Source of the DNA: DASQPE01 sp964519805
GTDB lineage: Bacteria; Gemmatimonadota; Gemmatimonadetes; Gemmatimonadales; GWC2-71-9
Length of the DNA stretch: 5,455 nucleotides
Reading direction: 5' to 3'
Assembly: GCA_964519805.1 (NCBI GenBank)
Contig: CAZFKN010000153.1
Coordinates: forward strand, 1 to 5,455
In this document: positions 1-5,455 of the stretch, in pieces
How positions within the stretch are numbered: the first letter of the stretch is position 1
Layout: every line of letters begins with the position of its first letter
Notes under the pieces: generated by a model
The model's database searches: none
What the model saw: the letters and a program-made list of their open reading frames with translations, nothing else
Told to the model about the DNA's origin: nothing
Position numbers and translations under genes: made by a program

Positions 1-647
1 CCTTTACCATCCGGGTGGAGAACCTCTCGAAGGGCGAGGCGCTCAAGCTATCGAACGGGAAGACGGCGCCGTTCGTCATCGCGCCGGTGCTTTGGGTGGT
101 CCATACCGGCAACGCGAATCCGCTCTTCACGGGCGGGCAGCCGGACCCCGGCAAGGGCTTGCGGACGCTCGCCGAGACGGGGAATCCCGAGCCGCTGTCG
201 AAGGCGATCGCGGGCGAGCATGGAGTCGTGGCGGTCGGGGTAGCGGCGAAGCCCGTCGGCGCGGCCGACGGCGGCCCACTTACCCCCGGCAAGGCATACG
301 AATTCACGATCACCGCCGAGCCGGGCCAGTTCCTGTCGATCGCGGCGATGTTCGGCCAATCGAACGATTGGTTCTACTCCGTCGATCGTCCCATCGCGCT
401 CTTCAACGGCGGCAAGGCCGTGAGCGGCGACATGTCACCACAGATCGCGCTGTTCGATGCCGGGACCGAGGTGGACGAGGAGCCGGGGTTGGGCCCGAAC
501 CAGGCGCCTCGCCAGGCGAACCCCGAAGCGGGCGTCCGGGAGCACCAGCCGGTCGCGCATGCGGGGGGGAAGTGGCGGATCCCCGCGACGAGCGAAGTCT
601 TCCGGCTGACGATCGCGCCGCAGGGCACGAGCGTAAGCGCCAAGTAG
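1..647 (+). CDS. Spondin-domain protein, 5' end cut by the window
   Basis: The frame is open from position 3 to the TAG at 645-647 and shows 214 residues of a spondin N-type (F-spondin) domain. The visible part begins FTIRVENLS, typical of the first strand of this domain, so the GTG at 15 is probably internal and the true start, with any signal peptide, lies left of the window. Counting from that GTG, family hallmarks are the P-V-L-W-V-V-H strand at 24-30, LAETG at 52-56, the block PGQFLSIAAMFGQSNDWFYS (103-122), GDMSPQIALFDAGTEV (138-153) and the G-x-N-Q-A-P-R-Q segment at 160-167. Animal spondin domains are extracellular, metal-binding adhesion modules; bacterial members are usually small secreted proteins of unknown role. 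It lies 14 nt before the GMC oxidoreductase, so the two are probably co-transcribed. A run of seven G at 563-569 lies in the coding sequence without breaking the frame. Family assignment is firm; function is unknown. Confidence 0.88.
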   Translation, partial: FTIRVENLSKGEALKLSNGKTAPFVIAPVLWVVHTGNANPLFTGGQPDPGKGLRTLAETGNPEPLSKAIAGEHGVVAVGVAAKPVGAADGGPLTPGKAYEFTITAEPGQFLSIAAMFGQSNDWFYSVDRPIALFNGGKAVSGDMSPQIALFDAGTEVDEEPGLGPNQAPRQANPEAGVREHQPVAHAGGKWRIPATSEVFRLTIAPQGTSVSAK

Positions 648-653
648 AAGGAG
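647..653 (+). promoter_or_regulatory. Shine-Dalgarno of the GMC oxidoreductase
   Basis: GAAGGAG ends 8 nt before the ATG at 662. It begins on the last base of the spondin stop codon, so it lies in the short gap between the two genes. It fixes the start at 662 although the frame stays open far upstream. It is the strongest ribosome binding site in the window. Confidence 0.85.
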
Positions 654-661
654 TCGAGACC

Positions 662-2269
662 ATGTCAGGATCCCGCTACGACGTCATCATCATCGGGACG
701 GGTGCCGGTGGCGGCACCCTGGCCCACCGGCTCGCGCCGACGGGCAAGAGGATCCTGCTGCTGGAGCGCGGAGGCTATGTGCCGCGCGAGCCGGACAACT
801 GGAGTCCGCGCGCGGTCAATGTCGAAGGCAAGTATCAGACGAAGGAGATGTGGCACGACAAGAACGGCAAGCCGCTGCACCCGCACACCAACTACTGGGT
901 CGGCGGCAACACCAAGTTCTACGGTGCCGCTCTGTTCCGGCTTCGCAAGGAGGACTTCGGGGAGCTCAAGCATCACGGCGGCACCTCGCCCGCCTGGCCG
1001 ATCTCCTACGACGACCTCGAGCCCTACTACACCGAGGCCGAGCGGCTCTATCAGGTACACGGGGAGCGCGGGGCCGATCCCACGGAGCCGCCGGCCAGCG
1101 CGCCCTACCCGCATCCGGCGGTGAGCCACGAGCCGCGCATCCAGCAGCTCGCCGAGGACTTCGCGGGGCAGGGGCGGAGGCCGTTTCACGTTCCCCTGGG
1201 CGTGATGCTGAACGAAGCGGATCGCCGCCGGAGCAAGTGCATCCGCTGCGCCACGTGCGACGGCTTCCCCTGCCTGGTCGAGGCCAAGTCGGACGCGCAG
1301 GTCTGCGCCGTGGATCCCGCGCTCGAGCACCCGAATGTCACGCTCCTGACCGACGCGTACGTGGCACGGTTGGAGACGAGCGGTTCGGGACGCGAGGTCA
1401 CCGCGGTCCATGTGCGGCGGGACGGAGCCGACGAGGTCTACTCCGCCGACATCGTGGTGGTCTCCTGCGGCGCCATCAACTCGGCAGCTTTGCTGTTGCG
1501 CTCGGCCAGCGACAAGCACCCGCGCGGGCTGGCCAACGGGTCGGACGTGGTGGGCCGGCACTACATGGGGCACATCAACTCGGTGTTGATGGCCCTCTCC
1601 AAGTGCCCGAACCCCACCGTTTTTCAGAAGACTCTCGCGCTGAACGATTTCTACTTCGGGACCAAGGACTGGCCGTATCCGATGGGGCACATCTCGTTCG
1701 TGGGCAAGCTGGACGGGATCACGCTCTCCGCCGGTGCCCCGGCGATCGCGCCGGGCTGGACGCTCGATTTGATGGCCCGACACTCGCTGGACTTCTGGCT
1801 CACCTCCGAGGACCTGCCGAGCCCCGACAATCGGGTGACGCTCGACCGCGACGGTAACATCGTGCTGTCGTATACGCCGGCCAACGGCGAAGGACACAAG
1901 CGGCTCATCGCCACGCTCGAGCGGCTGATGCAGAGCCAGCGGGCGTGCCCGCTGCACGGCCGCGACTGCCACCAGGGGCTCTTTTCCCGCAATCTCTTCG
2001 TCGGGCAGCAGATCCCGCTGGCGGGGGTCGCGCACCAGAACGGGACCATTCGCTTCGGGCAGGACCCGGCGGCCTCCGCGCTGGACCCTAACTGCCGGGC
2101 GCACGAGGTGGACAACCTGTACGTCGTGGACGGGAGCTTCTTCCCCTCGAGCGCTGCGGTCAATCCCGCACTCACGATCATGGCAAACGCGTTGCGCGTG
2201 GGTGACCGCATCGCGGAGCGGCTGGGAGCCCGTGCGGCGTCCGGACGGATGGCGGCCGTCCGCACATGA
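662..2269 (+). CDS. GMC-family FAD-dependent oxidoreductase
   Basis: A 535-residue glucose-methanol-choline oxidoreductase, of normal length for the family. The FAD Rossmann motif IIGTGAGGGTLA (G12, G14, G17) and the ribose-binding E35 (LLLERGG) are at the N terminus. GGNTKFYG at 81-88 matches the GMC signature around the flavin. H458 (GVAHQNG) and N501 (SSAAVNPALTIMANALR) occupy the usual catalytic His and His/Asn positions. A C-x2-C-x2-C-x4-C cluster (C193, C196, C199, C204; CIRCATCDGFPC) sits mid-protein, as in a subset of bacterial GMC enzymes. Members oxidise alcohols, sugars or sterols, passing electrons to oxygen, quinones or cytochromes; the substrate cannot be read here. No Sec or Tat signal is visible, so it is either cytoplasmic or exported with a partner outside the window. 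The start at 662 is set by the ribosome binding site at 647-653. Its stop overlaps the VOC start as ATGA. Confidence 0.95.
   Translation: MSGSRYDVIIIGTGAGGGTLAHRLAPTGKRILLLERGGYVPREPDNWSPRAVNVEGKYQTKEMWHDKNGKPLHPHTNYWVGGNTKFYGAALFRLRKEDFGELKHHGGTSPAWPISYDDLEPYYTEAERLYQVHGERGADPTEPPASAPYPHPAVSHEPRIQQLAEDFAGQGRRPFHVPLGVMLNEADRRRSKCIRCATCDGFPCLVEAKSDAQVCAVDPALEHPNVTLLTDAYVARLETSGSGREVTAVHVRRDGADEVYSADIVVVSCGAINSAALLLRSASDKHPRGLANGSDVVGRHYMGHINSVLMALSKCPNPTVFQKTLALNDFYFGTKDWPYPMGHISFVGKLDGITLSAGAPAIAPGWTLDLMARHSLDFWLTSEDLPSPDNRVTLDRDGNIVLSYTPANGEGHKRLIATLERLMQSQRACPLHGRDCHQGLFSRNLFVGQQIPLAGVAHQNGTIRFGQDPAASALDPNCRAHEVDNLYVVDGSFFPSSAAVNPALTIMANALRVGDRIAERLGARAASGRMAAVRT
2242..2262 (+). promoter_or_regulatory. 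Hairpin just before the VOC start codon
   Basis: CGGACGG (2242-2248) and CCGTCCG (2256-2262) form a perfect 7-bp stem with a 7-nt loop ATGGCGG. It ends 3 nt before the ATG at 2266, inside the last codons of the GMC gene. The only weak purine-rich Shine-Dalgarno candidates for the VOC gene lie in this element. The structure is seen in the sequence; a role in translational coupling is inference, since ribosomes finishing the GMC gene would unfold it and then meet the ATGA overlap. Confidence 0.4.
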
Positions 2270-3336
2270 GACGCTTCGGGTTCGTCCTGGCCGCCGCGCT
2301 CGCGGCACCGCTTGCCGCGCAGGCGCCCGCGCCCTGGTACGGACGCGGGATCCAGTCGACACAGGCCGCAGCGCTTGCGGGGGCGCAGCCGATCAGCGCC
2401 AGCGGCGTCGCGGCAGTGGGCCTCACCGTAAGCGACCTCGATCGGTCCGTCAGGTTCTACACGGACGTTCTTACCTTCAGCCCGCTCTCGGATACCGTGG
2501 TCGAGGCCGCGCCCCTCGGGCGCCTGCTGGGCGTGCCGGCCACGCGGCTGCGCGTGGTACGCCTCCGGCTGGGCGACGAAGTGCTCGAGCTGACGCAGTT
2601 CCTGGGCGGCGCCGGCCGGCCCGCCCCCACTGACTCCCGCAGCAACGATCGCTGGTTTCAGCACGTCGCCATCATCGTGAGCGATATGGATCGCGCGTAT
2701 GCGCGCCTCGAGGCGGCTCAGGTGCAGGCCGCCTCGAGAGGCGGTCCCCAGGAGCTGCCCGCCTGGAACCCGAACGCCGGCGGGATCAAGGCGTTCTACT
2801 TCCGCGACCCGGACGGACATCCGCTGGAGATCCTCCAATTTCCGGCGGGGAAAGGACGCGCCAAGTGGCACGTCGATACCGACCGCTTGTTCCTGGGCAT
2901 CGACCACACGGCGATCGTCGTGCGGAACACGGAGCGCAGTTTGGCCTTCTACCGCGACGCCCTCGGCCTGTCGGTCGCCGGAGGAAGCGAGAACTATGGT
3001 CCGGAGCAGGAGCACTTGAACAACGTCGCGGGCGCACGGCTCCGCATCACCGCCCTGCGTGGCGCTGATGGACCAGGGATCGAGCTCCTGGAATACCGGG
3101 CGCCGCAGGACGGGCGGCCGTACCCCCGGGACGAGCGCGCGAGCGACCTGGTACACTGGCAGACCCGGCTCCTCGTGCCCCACGCGAGCGCGGCGGTGGA
3201 GCGCCTCCGCGCGGATCGCGTGGCGTTCGTGTCGCCGGGCGTGGTGCCGCTGCCGTCCGGCGCCGTGGCCGAGGGCTCGCGCGGCCTCCAGGTGCGGGAC
3301 CCCGACGGCCACGTCGTCCAACTCATCGAACCCTGA
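2266..3336 (+). CDS. Secreted double-module VOC (glyoxalase/dioxygenase fold) protein
   Basis: A 356-residue protein with a likely Sec signal peptide: R2-R3, a hydrophobic stretch at 4-18 and an A-Q-A cleavage site near residue 20. Four beta-alpha-beta-beta-beta units follow, making two VOC modules (about 47-195 and 208-356). Repeat hallmarks are VSDLDRSVRFY (55-65), VSDMDRAYARL (138-148) and RNTERSLAFYRDALGL (220-235), with the FRDPDGHPLEILQF (179-192) and VRDPDGHVVQLIEP (343-356) strands. By eye, metal-position residues are E108, H133 and E188 in the first module, whose first site seems to be Ala50, and H214, E273, Q299 and Q352 in the second. VOC proteins include glyoxalases, extradiol dioxygenases, epimerases and resistance proteins; the reaction cannot be told here. 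The start overlaps the GMC stop (ATGA), implying coupled translation. The family is certain, export likely, substrate unknown. Confidence 0.92.
   Translation: MRRFGFVLAAALAAPLAAQAPAPWYGRGIQSTQAAALAGAQPISASGVAAVGLTVSDLDRSVRFYTDVLTFSPLSDTVVEAAPLGRLLGVPATRLRVVRLRLGDEVLELTQFLGGAGRPAPTDSRSNDRWFQHVAIIVSDMDRAYARLEAAQVQAASRGGPQELPAWNPNAGGIKAFYFRDPDGHPLEILQFPAGKGRAKWHVDTDRLFLGIDHTAIVVRNTERSLAFYRDALGLSVAGGSENYGPEQEHLNNVAGARLRITALRGADGPGIELLEYRAPQDGRPYPRDERASDLVHWQTRLLVPHASAAVERLRADRVAFVSPGVVPLPSGAVAEGSRGLQVRDPDGHVVQLIEP
2705..2736 (+). repeat. 11-bp perfect inverted repeat inside the VOC gene
   Basis: CTCGAGGCGGC (2705-2715) and GCCGCCTCGAG (2726-2736) are exact reverse complements separated by 10 nt (2716-2725). 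Each arm carries the palindrome CTCGAG. The element encodes residues around LEAAQVQAASR in the helix of the second VOC unit. In mRNA it would form a GC-rich stem. Ala/Glu-rich coding in a GC-rich genome could produce it by chance. Confidence 0.5.
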
Positions 3337-3339
3337 GGA
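3336..3339 (+). promoter_or_regulatory. Shine-Dalgarno for the upstream start of the glucose dehydrogenase
   Basis: AGGA begins on the final A of the VOC stop codon and ends 8 nt before the ATG at 3348. It supports initiation at 3348 rather than at the downstream ATG at 3429, before which I see no comparable purine-rich site. Confidence 0.5.
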
Positions 3340-3347
3340 CCAGTGGC

Positions 3348-4532
3348 ATGCAGAGCGACGATCCCGTTCTTCTCGCGACAACGACCTGGGGGCACCCCGT
3401 GGAGACGACCAGCGATGGCGGCACCTATATGAAAGCGATCGCGGTCATTCCGGGCCGGCCGAACTCGGTGCACCTCGCGTCTCTCGCCAAGCCCTCGGTC
3501 GCCGAGATTCCCGGCGGGCGCGGCGTGCTCGTCAAGGTCTTGCGTGTGGGCGTGGACGGCACCGACAAGGAGATCAACGCGGCCGAGTACGGCGCCGCGC
3601 CCAAGGGCTTCGACTTCCTCGTCATCGGGCACGAAAGCTTCGGGAGGGTGGAGGCGGTGGGGCCTAACGTGACCGAGCTGGTTCCCGGTGACTACGTCGT
3701 CGCGACGGTGCGCCGGCCGGGGACGAGCATCTATGACAAGATCGGCACCTACGACATGACCACCGACGACACCTACTACGAGCGCGGGATCAATCTGCGG
3801 CACGGATTCCTCACCGAGTACTACGTGGACGATCCCGAGTACATCGTGAAGGTGCCGGAAGGACTCCGCGACGTCGGGGTGCTGCTCGAGCCGCTCACAG
3901 TCGTCGAGAAGGGCATCACCCAGGCGTTCGAGATCCAGCGCCGGCTGCGGGTTTGGCGGCCGCGACGCGCGGCGGTGATGGGCGCCGGCACGATCGGCCT
4001 CCTGGCCGCGCTCGTGCTGCGGCTCAGGGGGCTCGACGTGACGGTGTTCGGTCGCACCCGCAAGCCGTACCTCAACTCGAACCTGATCGAGGGCCTGGGC
4101 GCCCGGTACGTGACCACTGTCGACCTGCCGATCCTCGACGGCGCGGCGAAGTACGGCCCCTTCGACCTGATCTTCGAGGCCACCGGCGCGTCGCCCGTCG
4201 TGTTCGAGAGCATGCGCGCGCTCGCGAAGAACGGCGTGCTGGTGCTGTCGAGCGTGACCGGGGGCGACACGACCATCGAGGTGCCCGCCGACCGCATCAA
4301 TCTCGAGTTCGTGCTCGGCAACAAGGTGATGGTGGGCACGGTCAACGCGAACCGGGAATACTTCGAGCTTGGCGTTCGGGACATGGCCCAGGCACAGGCG
4401 GAGTACGCGGGCTGGCTGGAGCAGCTCCTGACTCATCCGATCGCGGGCCTGGAGAACTATGCCCAGTTGTTCGAGACCCTCGAGAACGCCAAGGGCGCGA
4501 TCAAGGTGTATTGCCGCGTCGCGGACGGCTAG
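3348..4532 (+). CDS. Glucose 1-dehydrogenase-like zinc-dependent MDR dehydrogenase
   Basis: A 394-residue zinc-type medium-chain dehydrogenase of the archaeal/bacterial glucose 1-dehydrogenase family, which oxidises aldoses to lactones with NAD(P)+ in the cytoplasm. Family similarity begins at M28 (codon 3429, MKAIAVIPG), giving a 367-residue core close to the usual length. I chose the start at 3348 because AGGA lies 8 nt before it; 3429 is a real alternative. In core numbering, catalytic-zinc residues are D43 (GVDGTDKEI), H68-E69 (VIGHESFG) and E154 (LLEP), the Asp/His/Glu/Glu set known from Haloferax glucose dehydrogenase. The lobe loop at about 92-120 has no cysteine, so the structural zinc site of Sulfolobus-type enzymes is absent. 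The Rossmann motif GAGTIG is at 185-190, followed by VFGRTRK at 206-212, whose basic residues could favour NADP+. NANRE (306-310) is also typical. It is the fourth gene of the unit. The family is firm; glucose specificity is inferred. Confidence 0.93.
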   Translation: MQSDDPVLLATTTWGHPVETTSDGGTYMKAIAVIPGRPNSVHLASLAKPSVAEIPGGRGVLVKVLRVGVDGTDKEINAAEYGAAPKGFDFLVIGHESFGRVEAVGPNVTELVPGDYVVATVRRPGTSIYDKIGTYDMTTDDTYYERGINLRHGFLTEYYVDDPEYIVKVPEGLRDVGVLLEPLTVVEKGITQAFEIQRRLRVWRPRRAAVMGAGTIGLLAALVLRLRGLDVTVFGRTRKPYLNSNLIEGLGARYVTTVDLPILDGAAKYGPFDLIFEATGASPVVFESMRALAKNGVLVLSSVTGGDTTIEVPADRINLEFVLGNKVMVGTVNANREYFELGVRDMAQAQAEYAGWLEQLLTHPIAGLENYAQLFETLENAKGAIKVYCRVADG

Positions 4533-4576
4533 TCTCACTCACCGCAGGCTCCGACCCCACGGTCGCGATCCTGTTA

Positions 4577-4597
4577 CGCGCTCGTGCCGGGAGCGTG
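4577..4597 (+). other. Weak stem-loop in the gap before the PilZ gene
   Basis: In the 88-nt gap after the dehydrogenase, CGCGCTC (4577-4583) can pair with GAGCGTG (4591-4597) through seven pairs, one of them G-U, around a 7-nt loop. No T run follows, so it is a poor intrinsic terminator on either strand. The rest of the gap shows no convincing promoter or other element. Confidence 0.2.
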
Positions 4598-4620
4598 GCC
4601 ATCGCCGGTCAGCTTACGGC

Positions 4621-5013
4621 ATGATCATACGAGTCCCGAGTCGAAACCGCCGCGGCATGCTGCGGCTCGCCTATCCCGGAGAGCTCCGCGCCACGCTGGT
4701 CCATGAGCAGGCGCGCTACGATCTGATGGATCTTTCGCAGGAGGGCGCGCGGATCGTGGTCGGCGCGGCCCGTGAGGCCTACGAGGTGGGGCGTCGGTGT
4801 CACGTGGTGCTCTGTCTGGTCAGCCGCACCATCCTGGCCGCCGAGGCCGACGTCACCCGTGTCACCGCCGGCGAGGTCGCCTTCCAGTTCCGCGACCTGC
4901 ACTTCCCGTTCAGCGTGATGCTGGACGAACACTGCGCGGTGCTGACGTTCCAGGATGGTTTGCGGGGCGCGGCGGTGCCGCCGATCAAGAATGCGATCGC
5001 TTCAGGGCCCTGA
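4621..5013 (+). CDS. Small single-domain PilZ protein, probable c-di-GMP receptor
   Basis: A 130-residue protein made of one PilZ domain. Both ligand-binding motifs of the family are intact: RxxxR at R11-R15 (RRGMLR) and DxSxxG at D37-S39-G42 (DLSQEG), followed by the expected beta strands (ARIVVGAA; CHVVLCLVS; EVAFQFRDL). PilZ domains bind the second messenger cyclic di-GMP and act on motility, exopolysaccharide or secretion machinery through protein contacts; with no effector domain here the target is unknown. ATG 4621 is chosen because the next in-frame ATG (4657) would remove the first binding Arg, and no in-frame start lies between 4533 and 4621. I see no Shine-Dalgarno before it. No signal peptide is visible, so it is cytoplasmic. 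It lies 88 nt after the dehydrogenase and may be a separate unit. Its last 12 bases overlap the convergent peptidase gene. The 10 C-terminal residues (KNAIASGP and before) look disordered. Confidence 0.85.
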   Translation: MIIRVPSRNRRGMLRLAYPGELRATLVHEQARYDLMDLSQEGARIVVGAAREAYEVGRRCHVVLCLVSRTILAAEADVTRVTAGEVAFQFRDLHFPFSVMLDEHCAVLTFQDGLRGAAVPPIKNAIASGP

Positions 5014-5455
5014 TCTCCGGGCGACGATGTAGTAGTTCTCGTCTACCCGGAAGTCCTCCGGGGCCGCGATGGGCAGCGCGGCCGTCTGCCACGCCTCCGT
5101 CGGCGTGAGCGTCACCCACTGCCCCTCACCCGCCGAGACCCGGATCGGCATGTCGAAGCCCGGGACGACGTCCGCCCAGTGATAGGTCAGCGTGGTGCCG
5201 TCGAGCCGATACTCGAACACCGGGATCTTCGTCGTCGTGAGGTACTGGGCGAAGACCCGGCTCAGGTCCCGGCCCGCGTGCGCGCTGATGTACGCCTGCA
5301 CCTGCTTCCCGGTTACGACCCGGTGCCAGAACTCGGCGTTGAGTCCGCGTAGGACGGCCCGCCACGTGCTGTCGTTGCCGATTACGTGGCGGATCGTGTG
5401 CAGCATGTTGCCGCCCTTGTAGTACATGTCGCCCGACCCTTCGGCGTTGACGCCG
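5002..5455 (-). CDS. M1-family metallopeptidase, C-terminal part (5' end beyond right edge)
   Basis: The minus-strand frame is open from 5454 to the stop at 5002-5004 and gives 150 residues without a natural start; the ATG at 5425-5427 is internal. The visible sequence GVNAEGSGDMYYKGGNMLHTIR matches the end of the M1 (aminopeptidase N-like) catalytic domain: the first Tyr of YYKGG corresponds to the transition-state-stabilising Tyr in the YxKG motif of the family. The helical segment WRAVLRGLNAEFWHRVVTG and a short beta-rich C terminus (FEYRLDGTTLTYHWADVVPG and on) follow, as in bacterial M1 proteins of about 550-650 residues. The HEXXH zinc site lies outside the window, so activity cannot be judged. 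Such enzymes remove N-terminal residues from peptides and are often exported. The gene is convergent with the PilZ gene and overlaps its end by 12 bp, so the two are unlikely to share regulation. Confidence 0.87.
   Translation of the reverse strand, partial: GVNAEGSGDMYYKGGNMLHTIRHVIGNDSTWRAVLRGLNAEFWHRVVTGKQVQAYISAHAGRDLSRVFAQYLTTTKIPVFEYRLDGTTLTYHWADVVPGFDMPIRVSAGEGQWVTLTPTEAWQTAALPIAAPEDFRVDENYYIVARRSGP

Noticed and set aside
92..661. In-frame open extension of the GMC reading frame upstream of its ATG
   Set aside because: It overlaps the well-conserved spondin domain in another frame, its Arg-rich translation resembles no protein, and the strong ribosome binding site at 647-653 sets the start at 662.
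665..2362. Long minus-strand open frame of 565 codons opposite the GMC gene
   Set aside because: Mirror of G/C-biased codons in the GMC gene; the translation is Arg/Val/Gly-rich with no recognisable domain.
2604..2626. GGGCGG/CCGCCC stem in the VOC gene as a regulatory hairpin
   Set aside because: Only 6 bp in an extremely GC-rich Gly/Ala/Pro-coding stretch, where such pairings are expected by chance.
1651..3381. Long minus-strand open frame opposite the GMC and VOC genes
   Set aside because: Spans two well-supported plus-strand genes and has no domain pattern; typical antisense shadow in GC-rich DNA.
2994..4538. Minus-strand open frame of 514 codons opposite the glucose dehydrogenase
   Set aside because: Rich in His, Arg, Asp and Val from complementing the dehydrogenase codons; no family motif.
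4577..4597. Intrinsic terminator after the dehydrogenase
   Set aside because: A 7-pair stem exists but no T run follows on either strand, so it was kept only as a weak stem-loop.
5192..5422. Plus-strand open frame opposite the M1 peptidase
   Set aside because: The minus strand encodes a clear M1 C-terminal region with the YYKGG motif; the plus-strand translation shows no domain.

Overview
This is a GC-rich, densely coding bacterial window with strong G/C preference at third codon positions; GC content was judged by eye, not computed. A free-living bacterium such as a soil or sediment member of the Gemmatimonadota would fit, given the spondin-domain protein, the Cys-motif GMC oxidoreductase, the bacterial-type M1 peptidase and the strong G/C bias. 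That placement is inference: no rRNA or marker gene is present. I see no tRNA, rRNA, CRISPR array, insertion sequence or phage gene.

Positions 1-4532 hold four closely packed plus-strand genes that look like one transcription unit. They are the 3' part of a spondin-domain protein (1-647), a GMC-family FAD oxidoreductase (662-2269, with a clear Shine-Dalgarno), a secreted protein made of two VOC/glyoxalase modules (2266-3336, sharing ATGA with the gene before), and a zinc-dependent glucose 1-dehydrogenase-like medium-chain dehydrogenase (3348-4532, 11 nt after the VOC stop). The cluster joins two dehydrogenases likely to act on sugars or alcohols with a metal-dependent-fold VOC protein and a likely secreted spondin protein. 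An oxidative carbohydrate or alcohol conversion module is a reasonable hypothesis, but no substrate is proven by the sequence.

After an 88-nt gap comes a small single-domain PilZ protein (4621-5013) with both c-di-GMP-binding motifs intact. It is probably a separate unit. Its 3' end overlaps by 12 bp, tail to tail, the 3' end of a minus-strand gene for an M1-family metallopeptidase (5002-5455), whose N-terminal and zinc-binding parts lie beyond the right edge.

The most interesting points are the four-gene combination itself, a perfect 7-bp hairpin immediately before the VOC start at the ATGA junction, an 11-bp perfect inverted repeat inside the VOC gene, the four-cysteine motif in the GMC enzyme, and the absence of the structural-zinc cysteines in the glucose dehydrogenase. 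All gene families here are recognisable; I do not find clear proof of an entirely new system.
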